This document shows, in pieces, positions 8,801-18,000 of a stretch of DNA of 38,096 bases. The translations under genes were made by a program, and so were the position numbers. Under the pieces are notes generated by a model. It ran no database searches. It was not told the origin of the DNA and saw nothing but the letters and a program-made list of their open reading frames with translations. Position 1 is the first letter of the stretch. Each line of letters opens with the position of its first letter. Source of the stretch: an uncultured Prevotellaceae bacterium (lineage in GTDB: Bacteria; Bacteroidota; Bacteroidia; Bacteroidales; Bacteroidaceae); the NCBI GenBank assembly GCA_946407895.1, contig CAMJQA010000032.1:1-38096 (forward strand), given 5' to 3'.

Positions 8801-9941
8801 GCAGCTGCAGCTTCTCGCCTTCGTGAGTCTCGAAATAGGTTCCTCCGTAGTAGAAGCAGGTGAAGCCTCCGGATACGATACCCCAGCGGCACGCTTCCTG
8901 CAGGTCGAAACTTTTCCGCCCGGCATACATTTGCCGGGCTACGGAGGCGAGAACGCCACCGACGAAGTTGTCGCCACAGCCTGTGCTGTCGCCTCGGCGA
9001 CCGGCCCTCAACTCTATGCCTACCTCTGCCGAGACGGGCATCGTCTGCATCTCAACCCGACCGAAAGCCGGGCTGTCTGCCCACAGGTAAACATCGTGTG
9101 CGCCATTTGTAACCAACACGGCGCGTACACCTTTCTCGCGGAAGAAAGTAATGGCCTGGGGGATGCTGCCCGTGCCGCTCAACCTAAGGGATTCCTCATG
9201 ATCTACAATGAGCAGGTCAATCAGTGGGTAACTCTCGTCGGAGTCGCCCAAGAGCCATCTCCGCCCTGGGTTCTGCTTTTCGCTGAGTGAGTCATAGACG
9301 GTATTTACCACGGTGAAGGCGCCATGTCTGTGAGCCTTCTGCAACATCTCGCACAAGCCCTGATGTATCATTGGCACGATGGCCGTGCCGCCGAAGACGC
9401 AGATGTCAGACTTATAGAAACTGTCATCTACTTCGCTGGGCAGGTATCTCCACGAAGCGCCAATGGTATTTACGAAAGTTCGCTCGCCATGTCCGTTGTC
9501 GTAGTGGGGGTCCGAAAGGACATTTGTGGAGGCCGTCTCGCTACCAGCCTCGCAGCGATAATGGGTCAGGTCGATGGGTGTACGCCCCAAAGCTTCACAC
9601 AGGCGGGTACCTACATGATCATCGCCGTGGCAGCCATAGAAGCTAATGACACTTTCCTTGTAAGCCAGCTGGGCCGCACCAATCAGGGCTACGATACAAG
9701 GGCCGCCGATGTTTTCCTTGTCAGGCTGACGCCCTTGGGTGAGCTGTGGCAGGATGTCGGCAAAGTGCTGTCCGGCGAAGCGCTCAACCTCTTCCTCAAA
9801 AGCTAACTTACCTGGTTCGAGTCCGCCGTCGCCTGGCTGACGGCTCATATACTGCCGGAAAGTTGGCGAACAAAAATCGACATGGTCATAGATGCGGTCC
9901 AACAGGCAGCATCCTACGCCAGATACTTTTACTGGTTTCAT
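8754..9941 (-). CDS. PfkB family carbohydrate kinase
   Basis: The PfkB/ribokinase family phosphorylates sugars, often fructose derivatives, with ATP. The 395-residue protein is longer than the usual 300-330. The N-terminal VSGVGCCLLDRIYDHV is the family's first strand. The C-terminal signature RRGDSTGCGDNFVGGVLAS has D324 as catalytic base in the GCGD anion hole (residues 318-328). An extra segment around 30-75 explains part of the length. It is the last gene of the aldolase-GH92-isomerase operon, 43 bp after the isomerase, so its substrate is probably the ketose made by that enzyme (fructose or xylulose); this is inference. The 3' end overlaps the recombinase gene by 47 bp tail-to-tail. Confidence 0.9.
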   Translation of the reverse strand: MKPVKVSGVGCCLLDRIYDHVDFCSPTFRQYMSRQPGDGGLEPGKLAFEEEVERFAGQHFADILPQLTQGRQPDKENIGGPCIVALIGAAQLAYKESVISFYGCHGDDHVGTRLCEALGRTPIDLTHYRCEAGSETASTNVLSDPHYDNGHGERTFVNTIGASWRYLPSEVDDSFYKSDICVFGGTAIVPMIHQGLCEMLQKAHRHGAFTVVNTVYDSLSEKQNPGRRWLLGDSDESYPLIDLLIVDHEESLRLSGTGSIPQAITFFREKGVRAVLVTNGAHDVYLWADSPAFGRVEMQTMPVSAEVGIELRAGRRGDSTGCGDNFVGGVLASVARQMYAGRKSFDLQEACRWGIVSGGFTCFYYGGTYFETHEGEKLQLLTPYYEKYLQQTMLQ

Positions 9942-9984
9942 GAGGTGAAATAACGTTGTTTCTTGATGACGGATATAATGATTC

Positions 9985-10659
9985 TCAGAGGAACTTTCCG
10001 TAGTCGGAGCAGAGAAGGTGCAGGGGTTCTTCGTCTTCCTCTATCTCCGGGAAGCGGCCGACAGGCTCGTAGAACCGGTTGTCGGTATTGTCGTCGTTAC
10101 ACTGGCTTACCTCGCCTACCATTACTTTGCCGTGGCCGGGTTCGCCGTAGAAACGGTGATAGAGATACTGCTCCATGCAAATGCTCTGTCCCGGATGAAG
10201 GACAATGCGGCCGCCTGGTTCCATGACATGTTCTATTCCGTCGATGCGGAAGTGTACCGGTGTCTGGGCAAACTGTTCGTCCTTGCCGGCATTATAAAGT
10301 TCGATGACGAGATTGCCTCCTCCGCGATTGATGATGTCTTCCATCTTTGACCAGTGGAAGTGCATAGGTGTTTCCTGATTCTCTCCGACAATCATGATTT
10401 TCTCGGCATAGGGCTTCTTATCGACGCCGTACTTTCCGTTGCGGATGGTGAACAGGAAGAGGCCGCAGTGCAGGAAATCGCCCGAGCCGAAGTCGGTGAT
10501 GTCCCAGCCAAGCATACGCTCGGTGATGTACTCTACGCGGTCTTTGTTGGCCTGCCAGTCGGCCAGGCTCCAGTTGGCCCATTCGGGCAGTACGAACTGG
10601 CGGGATGCCAGGAACTTCTCGGCATCGCGGATAATCTGGTTGATTTCGCTTCTTTTCAT
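9985..10659 (-). CDS. D-lyxose/D-mannose ketol-isomerase (cupin type)
   Basis: This 224-residue cupin enzyme matches the D-lyxose isomerase family (EC 5.3.1.15 type), which interconverts D-lyxose and D-xylulose and in several members D-mannose and D-fructose. The metal ligands are visible: H100 and H102 in MHFHW, E107 in KMEDI, and H168 in YLYHRF. The conserved flanks EKIMIVGENQETPMHFHWSK and LHPGQSICMEQYLYHRFYGE frame them. The N-terminus (KRSEINQIIRDAEKFL) is also typical. The ATG at 10659 is preceded by an A/T-rich leader with a duplicated 20-mer. It sits between the GH92 gene and the PfkB kinase, which suggests that sugar released by the mannosidase, or lyxose, is isomerised and then phosphorylated. 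Confidence 0.92.
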   Translation of the reverse strand: MKRSEINQIIRDAEKFLASRQFVLPEWANWSLADWQANKDRVEYITERMLGWDITDFGSGDFLHCGLFLFTIRNGKYGVDKKPYAEKIMIVGENQETPMHFHWSKMEDIINRGGGNLVIELYNAGKDEQFAQTPVHFRIDGIEHVMEPGGRIVLHPGQSICMEQYLYHRFYGEPGHGKVMVGEVSQCNDDNTDNRFYEPVGRFPEIEEDEEPLHLLCSDYGKFL

Positions 10660-10683
10660 TGCTATATGATTTAATGGGATTAT

Positions 10684-10725
10684 GTGTTGTTTTGTCTCTT
10701 ATTTAGTGTTGTTTTGTCTCTTATT
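10684..10725. repeat. Two perfect 20-bp direct repeats upstream of the isomerase
   Basis: The 20-mer GTGTTGTTTTGTCTCTTATT occurs at 10684-10703 and exactly again at 10706-10725 (period 22). It lies in the 103-bp gap between the GH92 stop and the isomerase start, within the predicted leader of the isomerase on the minus strand. It may be a regulator binding site or a recent slippage duplication. Confidence 0.8.
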
Positions 10726-10762
10726 ATATATTATAATATGGTATAGGGGCGTGCTGTTTTCT

Positions 10763-12967
10763 CTATTTTATTGATGATGAAGGGCGGTCTTCGGGCGAGG
10801 CGGCCCAGTCTTTGTTCGGGCGCGGGCCCATGACGAGCTCCAGCGTGCCCCCGGCCATGAGCTGTTCGTGACTGAACCAGGAACGGGTCCATTCCTGCCC
10901 GTTGAGGCGAGCACTCTGGATGAACTTATTCTCTGCCGAGAGATGGCGGGCCTGCACGGTAAAGGTCTTCCCGTTGGGCAGGTGCATTGTGGCCTTCTCG
11001 AAGAAGGGACTGCCGATGGCATAGGTGGTGGTACCCGGCGTGACGGGGAAGAAGCCCATCATGGAGAACACGACGAAGGCCGACATGCCACCGCCATCCT
11101 CATCGCCCGGCATACCCAGGTAGCTATCGATGAAGTAGGTATCGATGAGGCTGTGGATGTATTTCTGCGCCTTCCAAGGTGCACCTACATAATCATAGAG
11201 ATACGGAATGTGGAAACTGGGTTCGTTGCCCATCTGGAACATACCCATGAGGCCAGTAGCATCGGGCAAGACGTGGTAGAACCGGAATTTGGCTATTCCC
11301 ACACCCATGTGGAAGAGCTCATCCAGTTTTGCCTCGGCCTTCTCGCGCCCGCCCATCAAGTTGATAAGGCCACTCAGGTCGTGTTTCACATCCCAATTGA
11401 AGATGTAGGCATTGTTCTCGGTGAAGTAAGCCCGCCCGTCGTGACGCGGGTTAAAGGGTTCTATCCATTCGCCCTTGTCATCCCTGGGCCACATGAGACC
11501 GCGGTCAGTACGGAATACGTTACGGTAGAACTTCGAGCGTTCCGTGAACAATTTCTCGTCATCGTTCTTGCCCAGCATCTTCGCTATCTGGGCGATGCAC
11601 CAATCGGAGTAGCTGTTGACAGTGGTCAGCGAGACAGCCTGGCGGCGTTCCCAGACCGTATCCACCTCGGATATGGTCTCGCGCTCTCCCGGTCGTAGTG
11701 CAGGATAGTAGCCGTGGGCATTGTAGAACGTATCGAGCGGTGTGGCCGGCCCGGTACGCCAGGGCAGCATAGTACGCTCCAGCGAGTTCTTGCGGAAGCC
11801 CTCGTAGGCGGATTCGATATCGAAGCGGAGGCCCTTCTGCCAGGCATCCCACATCCAAACGGATGCGAAATTGCCCGTCATGGCGGCCCATTCTCCTGAA
11901 GTGAGGACGAAACGCGGCATCACTCCGCTCTCCTTATACATCTCGATGACTGAGTTTATCTTCTGCACCTCCATGTCGGGATTCAGGATTGTGTGAAGAG
12001 GCTCGAGGGCGATATGGGTATCCCACAGCCAGTTATCAACGAAGAAAGGCTCTGTGGACTCGTGAACCTTATGGTCCCAGGCGCTGAAGTAACGGCCGTA
12101 TTCGTTGATGTCAACCATGCGTTCGGAGCAGCGATAGAGTGCGGTGTAGAAGGTCCGCTTATGCGCTTCGGTGCCGCCGCTGACCTCTATCTGACGGAGG
12201 CGTTTCCCCCAGGTCTGCCGGGCCAGTTTCCTGACACCGTCGAAGTCGAACTGCGGAATCTCGCGTTCCATGTTGGCCCGGGCCTGTTCGATGCTGATAT
12301 AGGAGATGCCGTAGCGCATCAATACCACCCGGGCATCGTCATCGGCTGTGAGCATGAAGTGCCTGGCGTCATTGCCCAAAGGATGGATATCATGCATGTC
12401 GCAGTCGAACTCGGCATAGAGATAAGCCGTCATGCACTCGTTCTCGGGCAGGCCAAAGCATGCCGTACCCGTCACTATGCGCGGCTCCTGAGCGCTATAT
12501 TCGCCCTGGGAACCCAGCGTGTTGAAGCGCATGATATGCCGGCCCTGTCCGTCGAACGTCATGCGGACGATGCCGCTCTTGCGCGACGGTGTGAACTCAA
12601 AGGTCACGCCGTCTAGCTGGGCACGGTAGTAGTGGGGATGCGTCTCTTCGTTATTACAAACCCCGGGCAGCGACCATACGCTCTCCGGCTCGTCCGTGCA
12701 GAAGGGCATGAAACCGAAGACCCAATGGCGTCGGTGGTTGGGCATCTGCAGGGCGAAGTCGTCTATCCAGTCGTCGAGCATGCCGTCGCGGAACGGCATG
12801 AAGCGCAGCATCTCGTTGGGCAGATGTATGGTCTGGCGCGTGGTTTCCAGCAGGACGCTGACGCCGCCGATGGTAGGGTCGGCATAGTCGGTTACATCCC
12901 TTTTCGAGTCGCCGCCGCACGAAATGAACAGCAGGCAAAAACATAGTCCAAATAGCTTATAATACAT
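10763..12967 (-). CDS. GH92 family alpha-mannosidase, lipoprotein
   Basis: GH92 enzymes are calcium-dependent exo-alpha-mannosidases that trim mannose from glycoproteins and mannans. The 734-residue protein begins with a lipoprotein signal (MYYKLFGLCFCLLFISCGG, lipobox Cys 17), so it is probably anchored to a membrane facing the periplasm or surface. Family landmarks are present: the DNWLWDTHIALEPLHTI region, TENNAYIFNWDVKHDL, GNEPSFHIPYLYDY near 580, and MPGDEDGGGMSAF at about 619-631, which holds the acidic catalytic residues. The C-terminal domain ends near GPRPNKDWA. The gene lies 51 bp after the aldolase gene and 103 bp before the isomerase gene on the same strand, which suggests mannose as the cluster's sugar. 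The exact linkage specificity cannot be read from sequence. Confidence 0.94.
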   Translation of the reverse strand: MYYKLFGLCFCLLFISCGGDSKRDVTDYADPTIGGVSVLLETTRQTIHLPNEMLRFMPFRDGMLDDWIDDFALQMPNHRRHWVFGFMPFCTDEPESVWSLPGVCNNEETHPHYYRAQLDGVTFEFTPSRKSGIVRMTFDGQGRHIMRFNTLGSQGEYSAQEPRIVTGTACFGLPENECMTAYLYAEFDCDMHDIHPLGNDARHFMLTADDDARVVLMRYGISYISIEQARANMEREIPQFDFDGVRKLARQTWGKRLRQIEVSGGTEAHKRTFYTALYRCSERMVDINEYGRYFSAWDHKVHESTEPFFVDNWLWDTHIALEPLHTILNPDMEVQKINSVIEMYKESGVMPRFVLTSGEWAAMTGNFASVWMWDAWQKGLRFDIESAYEGFRKNSLERTMLPWRTGPATPLDTFYNAHGYYPALRPGERETISEVDTVWERRQAVSLTTVNSYSDWCIAQIAKMLGKNDDEKLFTERSKFYRNVFRTDRGLMWPRDDKGEWIEPFNPRHDGRAYFTENNAYIFNWDVKHDLSGLINLMGGREKAEAKLDELFHMGVGIAKFRFYHVLPDATGLMGMFQMGNEPSFHIPYLYDYVGAPWKAQKYIHSLIDTYFIDSYLGMPGDEDGGGMSAFVVFSMMGFFPVTPGTTTYAIGSPFFEKATMHLPNGKTFTVQARHLSAENKFIQSARLNGQEWTRSWFSHEQLMAGGTLELVMGPRPNKDWAASPEDRPSSSIK

Positions 12968-13018
12968 GGTCGAATTGTTTTATGATACATGACTAAACTT
13001 CTTGTTTATAGGCCGTCC

Positions 13019-13852
13019 TTATGCTTTCCCGTCGCTCTCGAAAAGACGGATATGGTCGGCTATGACATCGCGCGAGGCATCAGTCATCACCTGCTTCAGG
13101 GGGATGTAGCCCTCCTCGGGCTTCTGCGCCAGGCGCTCGGTGATACGTTTCATAATACCTCGCTGTATGGCGGTGGCCACGTTGATCTTGCAGATGCCGT
13201 TATGGATGCAGGCCTTGAAGTCCTCGATGCTGGTCCCGCTGCCACCATGCAGGACAAGTGGCAGGCGGTTCGCCTCGTGAATCTCGATGAGACGGCCGAT
13301 ATTGAGTTGCGGCGTATGGACATAATGCCCGTGCAGATTACCGATGGCTATGGCCAAGGCATCAATGCCCGTGGCCTGAACGAAGCGCACAGACTCCTCG
13401 ACGTCAGTAAATACATCGGCCGTATCGACACCCGAGTCGCCCACCTTCCCCAGCTCGGCCTCGACATCGACACCGGCCGCCTTGGCTATGCGTGCCACCT
13501 CGCTGGTAACTGCCACATTTTCCTCGAATGGAAGGGCTGCGCCGTCGAACATCACCGAGGTAAAGCCCAGGCGAATGGCCCGCACACAGGTCTCGAGACT
13601 CTGCCCGTGGTCGAGATGCACACAGACGGGTACTGAAGCTTTGTGCGCAGCATGGAGATAGAGGGGGGCCATCATGTCCAGAGGCGCCTCCGGAAACTGC
13701 ACCTCGGCCAGCTGCAAAATAATGGGGGCGCGTAGTTCTTCGGCAGCCTGAATGGCGCCCATGACATTCTCCAGGCTGAGGCAGTTGAAGGCGCCTACGG
13801 CATAGTGCCTGGCGTTGGCGTCCTTCAGGATTTCACTAAGTGTAACTAACAT
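13019..13852 (-). CDS. Class II ketose-bisphosphate aldolase (FBP/tagatose-BP type)
   Basis: Class II aldolases use zinc to cleave ketose bisphosphates or monophosphates into dihydroxyacetone phosphate and an aldehyde. The 277-residue length fits the short GatY/KbaY-like branch. Visible signatures: HLDHG at 79-83 (catalytic D81 and zinc H82), EAELG near 131-135, GNLHGHY at 171-177 (zinc His) and LHGGSGT at 201-207 (zinc His and phosphate loop), then KINVATA. It is the first complete gene of the minus-strand operon with GH92, isomerase and kinase, so it may cleave the kinase's product. Housekeeping FBP aldolase is an alternative, but the gene's place in a catabolic operon argues for a dedicated role. 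Confidence 0.93.
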   Translation of the reverse strand: MLVTLSEILKDANARHYAVGAFNCLSLENVMGAIQAAEELRAPIILQLAEVQFPEAPLDMMAPLYLHAAHKASVPVCVHLDHGQSLETCVRAIRLGFTSVMFDGAALPFEENVAVTSEVARIAKAAGVDVEAELGKVGDSGVDTADVFTDVEESVRFVQATGIDALAIAIGNLHGHYVHTPQLNIGRLIEIHEANRLPLVLHGGSGTSIEDFKACIHNGICKINVATAIQRGIMKRITERLAQKPEEGYIPLKQVMTDASRDVIADHIRLFESDGKA

Positions 13853-13877
13853 GATGTACTATATATAATGATAACTA

Positions 13878-13995
13878 TTACTTGCTCTTCATATACACCG
13901 ATATAGGAAGGTAGTCCGAGGGATGCCGTCGGCCCGAGGGTGGGCATGCACTGGCACAGCGCCCACAAAACCGGAATCAGCAATACTATCTTCAT
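13878..13995 (-). pseudogene. Relic: start and end of a lost gene, possibly endonuclease/exonuclease/phosphatase family
   Basis: From ATG 13995 one frame reads a signal-peptide-like start, MKIVLLIPVLWALCQCMPTLG. In a different frame the same segment reads HPSDYLPISVYMKSK and then stops at 13878. That tail resembles the C-terminus of endonuclease/exonuclease/phosphatase proteins, which often ends in SDH-x-PV plus a short strand; here the catalytic His would be Tyr. The simplest reading is an internal deletion that removed nearly the whole gene and left its two ends. The deleted gene would have been first in the operon behind the 14018 promoter. Chance resemblance is possible because the segments are short. 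Confidence 0.4.
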
Positions 13996-14017
13996 GGTTC
14001 ATATCTCTTACGGGTCT

Positions 14018-14025
14018 CAAAAATA
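14018..14025 (-). promoter_or_regulatory. Putative -7 box for the aldolase-GH92-isomerase-kinase operon
   Basis: On the minus strand TATTTTTG (14025-14018) matches TAnnTTTG. About 20 bases upstream there is only TTAT, so the -33 element is weak and activation is plausible. It faces away from the regulator's promoter at 14066-14096. The two -7 boxes are about 63 bp apart, the usual layout for an AraC protein controlling a divergent operon. Confidence 0.55.
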
Positions 14026-14065
14026 CAACATTTTTTTTATATCCCATAAATTAGCTGGCAAAACC

Positions 14066-14096
14066 TTGACGTAATTGCGTTTTTTTTGTATTTTTG
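14066..14096 (+). promoter_or_regulatory. Promoter of the AraC-type regulator gene
   Basis: TTG at 14066-14068, 20 bases, then TATTTTTG at 14089-14096 match the Bacteroidales consensus. Transcription would begin near 14103. This rules out the upstream in-frame TTG at 14086 as a start and supports the ATG at 14125. Confidence 0.7.
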
Positions 14097-14124
14097 CAGC
14101 AGAGAAGACGAAAAAGAGATAAGT

Positions 14125-14979
14125 ATGCTGACGGAAATACCGGATTTTATCGTGTTGAATTTGGGATATGCACAAACTGTTCATCACTGGGGCAACGAGG
14201 ATATCTCCTCGCCCTTTGCCCGCATATACTACGTCAAGCAGGGGCGGGCCATCCTGCACATGGAGCACTGCGACGTGGAAGCCGTGCCGGGAAACATGTA
14301 TCTGATTCCGACCTACATGCCGCACTCATACGAATGCGAGCCCGGCTTTGGCTTCTATTACCTGTTTGTCTACCAGATGTTGCGCCAGGGCGGAAACGTC
14401 TTCGACATCTATGATTTCCCCCTGGAAGTCAAGGCCAACGAGGCTGCCCGCCTGCTTTTTGAGAACTATTGCCATCTGTACCCGCAGCTGAACCTGCCTA
14501 CTTATGATGCAACAGCCTTCGACCGTCATCAGGCCTACAGAGACTATGCCGCAGCATTCGGGAAGATGGAAATCTATGAACGCATGCAGTTAAAGGGCCT
14601 GGTGGTCATCCTATTCTCCTACTTCATGAAGCGCGCCCATGTGCGCGAGGAGGCCATCGACGAACGGTTCCTTCGCGTACTGGAGTTTGTCAGGCAACAC
14701 ATATCCCGCCCCATCAGTATAGAGGAACTGGCCGACTGCGCCTGCCTGACGAAGTCGTATCTCATCCGCAGCTTCCGGCAGACCATGGGTATAACGCCCT
14801 TGCAGTACGTGCTTCGCCAGAAGATCCAGCATGCGCAGTCACTCCTGCTTGGCACGAATGATAGCGTGGCCTCAATCTCTCTGGCAGTAGGATTCCCCGA
14901 CGCATCCTATTTCACCCGCCTGTTTCATCGCCAGCTCGGCTTTACGCCACTGGAGTACCGGAAGAAGCTGATTGGATAG
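14125..14979 (+). CDS. AraC family transcriptional regulator with N-terminal cupin
   Basis: This 284-residue regulator has an AraC-type sugar-sensing cupin domain (about 20-95, with PFARIYYVKQGRAILHMEH and YLIPTYMPHSYE). Its C-terminal double helix-turn-helix domain (about 190-284) includes SIEELADCACLTKSYLIRSF and the signature SISLAVGFPDASYFTRLFHR. Such proteins activate carbohydrate genes when they bind a ligand. The gene is divergent from the aldolase-GH92-isomerase-kinase operon and 107 bp upstream of the GH2 gene, so it probably controls one or both. I chose ATG 14125 because the predicted transcription start lies after the TTG at 14086. Confidence 0.93.
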   Translation: MLTEIPDFIVLNLGYAQTVHHWGNEDISSPFARIYYVKQGRAILHMEHCDVEAVPGNMYLIPTYMPHSYECEPGFGFYYLFVYQMLRQGGNVFDIYDFPLEVKANEAARLLFENYCHLYPQLNLPTYDATAFDRHQAYRDYAAAFGKMEIYERMQLKGLVVILFSYFMKRAHVREEAIDERFLRVLEFVRQHISRPISIEELADCACLTKSYLIRSFRQTMGITPLQYVLRQKIQHAQSLLLGTNDSVASISLAVGFPDASYFTRLFHRQLGFTPLEYRKKLIG

Positions 14980-15086
14980 CCGCCATGCGGAAGACTGCTG
15001 GGAAACGACTAAACTATAAGACGCGCAAACCGCAGCCAAACATTATACTCTACATACCTATTTATATATAATAAAAGAGAACGAAA

Positions 15087-18000
15087 ATGAGTAAGAGAAC
15101 AACAAGCGCCTTAATCGTATTCATGGCCCTGCAAGCCGTGGCCCAAGAGGTAAAATACATGGAAAAACTGTACGAATGGATAGAGAATCCCGCACGGTAT
15201 GCATGGAACCAGGAGGAGGGCCGCAGCTACTACATACCGCAGAAGCACCTCTCGCTGAACGGGACGTGGAAGTTCTTCTACAGCGATACCCCCGAGGGAA
15301 TACCCCGGAAATTCTATGAGCCGGGCTTCAACGACAAGCGGTGGAACAACATAGAAGTACCCTGCAACTGGGAGATGAAGGGCTATGGCGACAAGCTGTT
15401 CCGCAACACCAGCATGCCCTTCAAGACCACGCCGCCCTCCGTGCCGCGCGAGTACAATCCCACGGGAGCCTACCGCCGCACCTTCACCCTGCCACGCGAA
15501 TGGGGCAAGGACTGCCAGGTCTTCCTGCGCATGGAAAAGACGGCCTCAGCCTCGTTCGTCTGGATAAACGGACAGGAGGTGGGCTTCAACGAAGGCGCCC
15601 AGGAACCGGCCGAATACAACGTGACACCCTACCTGCGGCCGGGACGTAACACAATAGCCGTGCACGTAGTGAAATACAGCGACGGAGTATATCTGGAGAG
15701 TCAGGACTACTGGCGGCTGGCCGGCATACACGATGAAGTGCTGCTCTATGCCACACCGCAGATACGACTCTTCGACTGGTACGTGAGGACCGACCTGACC
15801 GACGACAACCGGCAGGCCGCCGTACATATAGACGTGGACGTAAAGAACTACTCAGACCAGAAAGAAGCCGACTACCGCGTGAAAGCCCAGCTGTTCCATG
15901 CCGACGGACGACTGATAGCCGAGACGGAAAGCCGCCCCCTGCGCATAGGGAAAGCCGGAAAGCAGAGCGTACAGATGGAACAGAACGTGGCAAACCCCGA
16001 GACATGGAGTGCCGAGACTCCACGGCTCTACGCCCTGCGCCTCCTGCTCGTGGACGAGAAGGGAAATACCTGCGACACCATAGGGACAAAGATGGGATTC
16101 CAGGAGACAGCCATCCGCGACGGCGTATTCTACCTGAACGGCCAGCCAGTGAAGGTAAACGCCCAGAACTCCCACATGCAGCATCCCGAGAAGGGGCATA
16201 CGATGGACGAGGCAACCATACGCAAAGACTTTGAACTGCTGAAACAATTCAACTTCAACGGCGTGCGAACCTCGCACTACCCGCCCGTAAACCGATACAT
16301 GCAACTGGCCTGCAAATACGGGCTCTACATCATCGACGAATGCGGCGACGAGGCACATGCCTTCGAGAACCTGAGCCGTGACCCGGCATACAAGGCCATG
16401 TATCTTGACCGCGTACGCCGTATGGTCCTGCGCGACAGGAACTACCCCTGCGTGCTCTTCTGGAGCGCCGGCAACGAGAGCGGCGAGGGAGAACACATCG
16501 CAGCCGTAGTGGAGGAAGGGAAGAGACTGGACTCCACCCGATACTGGATGTACGGCGGCAACGCGCCCGTCCATCCGGCCGAGGACATCATTGGCCCACG
16601 CTACCCCACCCCGCTGGAACTGGAGATGATATACGGCAAGCGGGAAGGGAACCAGGACATGCGCCCCTCCTTCATGGACGAATACCTGTCGGTAGCAGGC
16701 AACGGAGGCGGTTCGCTGGATGACTTCTGGCGCGTGGTAGATACCTACCCCCGGCTGATGGGCGGCGCCATCTGGGACTTCGTAAGCCCGGGCGTAACCG
16801 AACAGACACGGCGCATAGACGACAGCAGCCCATGGAAGACACCCGCCCACCTGATGGGCAATGCACGGCTGGCAGAAGGACGGCACGGGAAGGCGCTGGA
16901 CCTGAACGGCCACGACCAATGGGTAGAGGTCTATCAGCAAGAGAATACCGAGATTAGGGGACGGGAACTGATGATATGCTGCGACGTCATGCCGCGCGAC
17001 CTGGCCGGAAGCTACGGGGCCTACCTGACAAAGGGCGACTACCAGTACGGCCTGATGCAGCGGGGACGCGACTCGCTGGACTTCTACATCTATACCGACG
17101 CAAAGAAGGTGCTGACAGTGCCCCTGCCCGACAAATGGGAACACCAATGGCACCAGATCATAGCCACCTACGACGGCAAGCGCATGGCGGTGAGCATAGA
17201 CGGACAGGAGAGGGGACAACGGCCGGAAACGGGAAGCATACGCAACCTGCCCTTCCCCGTAAACATTGGACGAAATGCCCAGCGCAACAGGGCCGAGACG
17301 CGTGTATATCCCTGCGATGCCCTGATAGACCGCGTGGGCCTCTTCGACCATATCGTCCCGCCCGACAGCATGGATGCCCGGCACGCCGCCCTCTGGCTGG
17401 ACTTCGAAACAGAACATGCCGAGGGGCAGTTCTTCTCCTACGGCGTGAGCCCACGTACCTACGGCAGCATCTGGCCCGACCGCACCGTGCAGCCTGAGAT
17501 GTTCCAGATGAAAAAGACGGGACAGCCGTTGTACTTCCGCCTGACGGATGCGAACGAAGGGCGCATGGAGGTATGGAACCGCCTGTTCTTCACCAACGCC
17601 TCGGCATACGAGACACGATGGACGCTGAAAGCCGACGACGAAGTACTGGAAGAAGGCACGCTGGAGATTGACGTGGCACCTAGGGCCAGGCAGGAAGTAA
17701 GCATCCCCCTGCACCGCCCCGCCATCGTTCCCGGACGGGAATACTGGTTGGAAGTGAGTACGACACTACGCAAGGACGAGGTGTGGGCACCCAAGGGACA
17801 CGAAGTAGCCTGGGAACAGTTCCGCATGCCGTGGTTCTCGGCTCCCGCTCCAGCAGCTGCGGCAGAAGGGCCTTTGACTGTAGAGGAGGATGAGGAACGG
17901 CTATGCGTGACGGGCCGGGACTTCGCATACACCTTCGACAAGGAGAGTGGCTCGTTATGCTCCATACGCATGAAGGACAAAGAAATAATAGGCGAGCCCT

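Noticed and set aside
8754..13852. Sulfoquinovose-type isomerase-kinase-aldolase pathway
   Set aside because: The isomerase is a cupin lyxose-type enzyme rather than the YihS type, the glycosidase is GH92 rather than GH31, and no sulfo-sugar transporter or reductase is present.
15852..17714. 620-codon open frame on the minus strand
   Set aside because: It lies wholly antisense to the GH2 gene, which has clear motifs; the high G+C content keeps the opposite strand free of stops. Its translation shows no recognisable family.
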